From contig NZ_JASVWB010000004.1 of NCBI RefSeq assembly GCF_030287445.1, positions 1,302,001-1,366,000 of the forward strand: 64,000 bases of DNA, in the 5' to 3' direction. Positions 61,793-64,000 of this stretch are shown piece by piece. Position 1 is the first letter of the stretch. The number at the start of each line of letters is the position of its first letter. This stretch comes from Streptomyces sp. ALI-76-A. Lineage in GTDB: Bacteria; Actinomycetota; Actinomycetes; Streptomycetales; Streptomycetaceae. The notes under the pieces are model-generated. The model worked only from the letters and a program-made list of their open reading frames with translations. It was not told the DNA's origin and did not search any database. The position numbers were made by a program, and so were the translations under genes.

Positions 61793-61963
61793 GTGCTCAG
61801 TCCCCGACCGCCGCCGGATCGGCCGGCCCCGCCCCATGCGCCCCGGCCCCCGCAACCCGCACCAGCCCCGCCGGCTTCCCGGGCCTTGGAGCGGGTGATG
61901 GACTACCGCGACCAGGACAAGGAGCTGGCCGACGTCGACCTTGCCGAGGAGGCAGTCAGTTGA
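61793..61963 (+). CDS. Small Pro-rich hypothetical protein
   Basis: 56 residues from GTG 61793, with GGAGGA 8 bases before it. The first 30 residues are a Pro/Ala/Arg-rich stretch, the last 25 a charged helix (A-L-E-R-V-M-D-Y-R-D-Q-D-K-E-L-A-D-V-D-L). Codon use is GC-biased. It may be an intact small gene or the tail of one cut by the IS4 insertion. The stop overlaps by 8 bases the stop of the convergent gene at 61956. Confidence 0.4.
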   Translation: MLSPRPPPDRPAPPHAPRPPQPAPAPPASRALERVMDYRDQDKELADVDLAEEAVS

Positions 61964-62315
61964 AGGCGTCGGTCATGCAGTCCACCCGGCAGTCGCAGGC
62001 CTCATAGCGCTGGCGGAGGGCGGCAGCTGCTTCTTCGCGCTCCACGAAAAGGTACCCGTAATGCTGGCGCGCCACCCTGGTCACGTCTCCGACCGTGACG
62101 ATGGCCGGTTCGTCGTGTGCGGCCCGGCGGCGCGCTCCGGCGATTGCCATGTCCGCAGAGCGCAGCAGGTTTCGGGAACGGTCCCGGATCACGGCTGCCT
62201 GGGCCCGTTTAGCCGAGAGGGGACGCAGGACACGTCCCCTCCAGACGTAGCCGGCGGCGACAAGGATGAGACCGAGCGTCACGAACAGGAGTCCGCCGGG
62301 GGCGTGAGGTCGCAT
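61956..62315 (-). CDS. Small single-pass membrane protein
   Basis: 119 residues from ATG 62315. One N-terminal membrane helix (G-L-L-F-V-T-L-G-L-I-L-V-A-A-G-Y-V), a basic segment R-G-R-V-L-R-P-L-S-A-K-R-A-Q, then a cytoplasmic helical domain ending with C-D-C-R-V-D-C. The clustered cysteines at the end are unusual for a cytoplasmic tail and could bind metal or form a disulfide if the topology is reversed. No family recognised; monocistronic. The next 346 bases to 62662 contain no gene I can support. Confidence 0.65.
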   Translation of the reverse strand: MRPHAPGGLLFVTLGLILVAAGYVWRGRVLRPLSAKRAQAAVIRDRSRNLLRSADMAIAGARRRAAHDEPAIVTVGDVTRVARQHYGYLFVEREEAAAALRQRYEACDCRVDCMTDAFN

Positions 62316-62662
62316 CTATCCAGTCTTCACCACTCGCGTGGTGATCGTCATGCCCGCGTCGGCGGAACTCGACCGCCACGGCACCGAGTTGCTGGTCCAG
62401 GTAAGAGCTGCCACTGCCCGCAGGAATACGACGGCAACGGAATAGGTGCTCTGCGCCAGTACCGCTGCGCACCCTCGGCGGCTGCCTTCTCCGAACTACC
62501 GAGCATGTGCCGATGCCCTGCCCGACGAGCTTGAGAAGAGGAGAACGAACCGCAGTCCGGCGGTTGCACAAAGCGGTCAAGAAGCGGGACATTGCGCCCG
62601 AATGCTTTCGCTGACACCCATTGTTACAGTAGCTCGCGATCACGCTCCCGCATACTTCTCAG

Positions 62663-63289
62663 ATGGACACACCGAGGGCTTCCTGGCGCAACACCACTCA
62701 CGGCTGGGCCAGCACCGTCGACCTTGACCATCTTGAGCACATCCGCCAGAACTCAGCCGCCTTCGCTCCCGGCGGCATCCTGCACTTGACCCTGGAAGTC
62801 GTCGCCTATGTGGCGGACGAGGCCGAAGCTGGCCACGGCGGCCTCTGCCAGATCACCCTGCACGCAGACGGCTCGGTGGCCGTCGCCGACAACGGACGGG
62901 GCACCGACACACGCGTCGATGAGCTTGGGCGCATCGTGAAGAAGCCGGTCATGGCAACGAAGGACCTCCGGTTCTTCGACAACCCTGATGCGCCGTCCCT
63001 CCCCGACACACACATTCGCCGGGGCATGTCTGTCGTCGCTGCACTCAGCACGTGGCTCATCCATAGCAACCGCCGCCTCAACGGTTCCTGGACCCAGCGG
63101 TACGAACACGGCGTGCCCACTACTGACCTGCGACCGATCGCTGATGACCTCACGACCGGGACCACCGTGCACTTCCTCCCAGACGAGCCATTGCGTACCA
63201 CCAGCAGCACCACGTTCGGCGACCTGGCCCAGCTGACCCAGTCGTGGCAACACCTCTCCATCGAGATAGACGACCGTCGAGGCACGTAA
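62663..63289 (+). CDS. Stand-alone GyrB-like GHKL ATPase domain protein
   Basis: 208 residues from ATG 62663. The ATP-binding fold of GyrB/HSP90/MutL type is recognisable: the N-box region L-H-L-T-L-E-V-V-A-Y-V-A-D-E-A-E with the Mg-binding residue position occupied, V-A-V-A-D-N-G-R-G-T-D-T-R (G1 box) and I-R-R-G-M-S-V-V-A-A-L-S (G2 lid), then Y-E-H-G-V-P and G-T-T-V-H-F-L-P-D, as in the N-terminal domain of GyrB. The transducer, toprim and C-terminal domains are absent, so it cannot be a gyrase subunit. Short GyrB-like proteins occur in actinomycetes, function unknown; an ATP-dependent switch or a gyrase modulator is possible. Confidence 0.8.
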   Translation: MDTPRASWRNTTHGWASTVDLDHLEHIRQNSAAFAPGGILHLTLEVVAYVADEAEAGHGGLCQITLHADGSVAVADNGRGTDTRVDELGRIVKKPVMATKDLRFFDNPDAPSLPDTHIRRGMSVVAALSTWLIHSNRRLNGSWTQRYEHGVPTTDLRPIADDLTTGTTVHFLPDEPLRTTSSTTFGDLAQLTQSWQHLSIEIDDRRGT

Positions 63290-63343
63290 GGCGGTCATTT
63301 TTCAAGCAGTGATCGCGTCGCGAATCCTCCTCCAAGGGTTCGT

Positions 63344-63745
63344 TCAGAGCTGGTTACGAAGGCTCCGGAGGCGGGCGGCCACGGCAGTGGTGCGATCAAC
63401 GATCTCTCGGAAGGAAGGAATTCCCAGGTCGACGGACTGCTGCTGCCGGGAGATCTGCGCGTCAAGTTGGGCAAGCTTCTCCTCAGCGTGGGACAGGCTG
63501 CTCTGCAAGCCTTCGAGCTCGCCGAGCCAACCTTCACGTTCGGCTTCCAGGATGCGCGCGAGGAGGTTGTCGCGGATCTCGACGAGCCGTGGACGTTCCG
63601 TCGCGTGGACGATGAGGACGGGACAACGTACACAGGCGTGTTCATGAGCGCAGTCGGTTCTGTATGCGCGGCCGCAGTCGCCCAGGGCGAGCTTGCGGCG
63701 CTCGAAATACCCGAGGAATTCGTCCCATTCCTCTGGGGTGACGGA
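63344..63745 (-). pseudogene. Tyrosine integrase, C-terminal remnant
   Basis: About 130 codons match the end of large actinobacterial tyrosine recombinases: P-E-E-W-D-E-F-L-G-Y-F-E-R-R-K-L-A-L-G, H-E-H-A-C-V-R-C-P and the coiled tail E-I-R-D-N-L-L-A-R-I-L-E-A-E-R-E-G-W. It is open upstream to 63889 in unrelated sequence, so the catalytic core has been cut away. The 25-residue scrap at 8595 derives from a relative. Confidence 0.75.
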
Positions 63746-63885
63746 CCGCGACCTGGCCTGGATCAAAACAGCGCTCCATGCTGCTACCGCAACCCGTCGC
63801 CGACGAGGTCCACACATGGGTGGGCGTGCTGCGCGGCCAAGTGATTGTTTTTGAACCGCGGCTGGCCTTGGGTGGCAGCCAGTGA

Positions 63886-63999
63886 TCACGTGGATGCAGG
63901 ATGCTCACGACTTCTGACAGCACCTTGTGCCGTGGCTCGCTTCAGGTGATCTATCCGCTGTGCGCGGGTGAGAAGCGTTTGTAGGGTTCCGTCCGCCAT
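63886..63999 (-). CDS. Short frame at window edge
   Basis: 37 codons from ATG 63999 (D-G-T-L-Q-T-L-L-T-R-A-Q-R-I-D-H-L-K-R-A) to TGA 63886. Too short to judge; it may be the truncated start or the end of a gene that continues outside the window. Confidence 0.25.
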   Translation of the reverse strand: MADGTLQTLLTRAQRIDHLKRATAQGAVRSREHPAST

Positions 64000-64000
64000 G

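Noticed and set aside
1..64000. tRNA, rRNA, CRISPR array, biosynthetic gene cluster core
   Set aside because: No cloverleaf-like sequences, no regularly spaced repeats and no PKS/NRPS/terpene core motifs were found on reading both strands; a dedicated scan was not possible.

Overview
The window looks like an accessory stretch of a Streptomyces (or close actinomycete) chromosome. GC is very high with strong third-position GC bias, GTG and TTG starts are frequent, and the families present are typical of the genus: SodF with a Nur-like box, SCO1860-type LAETG surface protein, SigK/RskA pairs, PF04672-type methyltransferase, CHAT/TPR protein, IS630/IS1182/IS3/ISL3/IS4/IS5 elements. No rRNA, tRNA or CRISPR array was seen. 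The striking overall property is decay: roughly half of the window is insertion sequences, their fragments, or genes cut, frameshifted or fused by them, interleaved with intact small operons. That is what one expects of a chromosome-arm or rearrangement-prone region, but the position in the replicon cannot be told from the window.

Layout. 1-8.4 kb: plant-polysaccharide (rhamnoside) utilisation: the end of a secreted GH78-like rhamnosidase with two discoidin domains, an orphan sugar-binding lipoprotein, and a complete secreted GH78 alpha-L-rhamnosidase, with three look-alike operator sites. 8.4-15.2 kb: mobile-element cluster: an IS256/integrase/IS3 scar, an IS3 element split by an IS1182 element, both lying inside a broken JAMM-motif (JAB-type) gene, then a secreted DUF4394 protein and an intact IS630 element. 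15.3-23.4 kb: a His/Lys/Trp-rich secreted protein, a GHKL anti-sigma-type kinase, and two SigK-like ECF sigma/RskA-type anti-sigma modules, the second followed on its own strand by a fasciclin lipoprotein and a membrane molybdopterin oxidoreductase, an arrangement like the mycobacterial sigK locus. 23.6-25.3 kb: second IS3 copy abutting an IS4 fragment. 25.5-38.2 kb: methyltransferase, a decayed tract, a 1166-residue one-protein regulator next to a pectate lyase, a broken GH92 glycosidase, and a PIG-L deacetylase. 38.4-46.8 kb: dehydrogenase and IS5 remnants, a cold-shock protein plus DEAD-box helicase pair, an internally deleted IS5, SodF, a collapsed ABC ATPase, and a KdpD/ABM-like chimera. 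47-50.6 kb: an intact three-gene lipoprotein/unknown/M48 membrane protease operon. 50.9-58.1 kb: ISL3 and integrase remnants, an LAETG surface protein, a PIN-like remnant, a small membrane protein and a broken TPR-CHAT gene. 58.1-64 kb: a divergent MarR/metallo-beta-lactamase-fold pair, a YpfJ-type zinc metallopeptidase, a C-terminally truncated IS4 transposase with a start-sequestering leader hairpin, a small membrane protein, a stand-alone GyrB-like GHKL ATPase and an integrase remnant.

How they work together. The carbohydrate genes (two GH78, sugar-binding protein, pectate lyase, GH92, large sugar-sensing regulator) suggest pectin/rhamnogalacturonan use, but no sugar permease, ATPase or rhamnose catabolic enzyme is present, so the pathway must be completed elsewhere. 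The SigK/RskA modules and their neighbours form envelope-stress style circuits. SodF, CspA-like protein and DEAD helicase are general stress functions. The strongest candidates for unusual biology are the large regulator whose phosphorelay residues are all replaced, the JAMM-effector wreck with a coupled small downstream gene, the TPR-CHAT pseudogene, the M48 operon and the recombination-made KdpD chimera.
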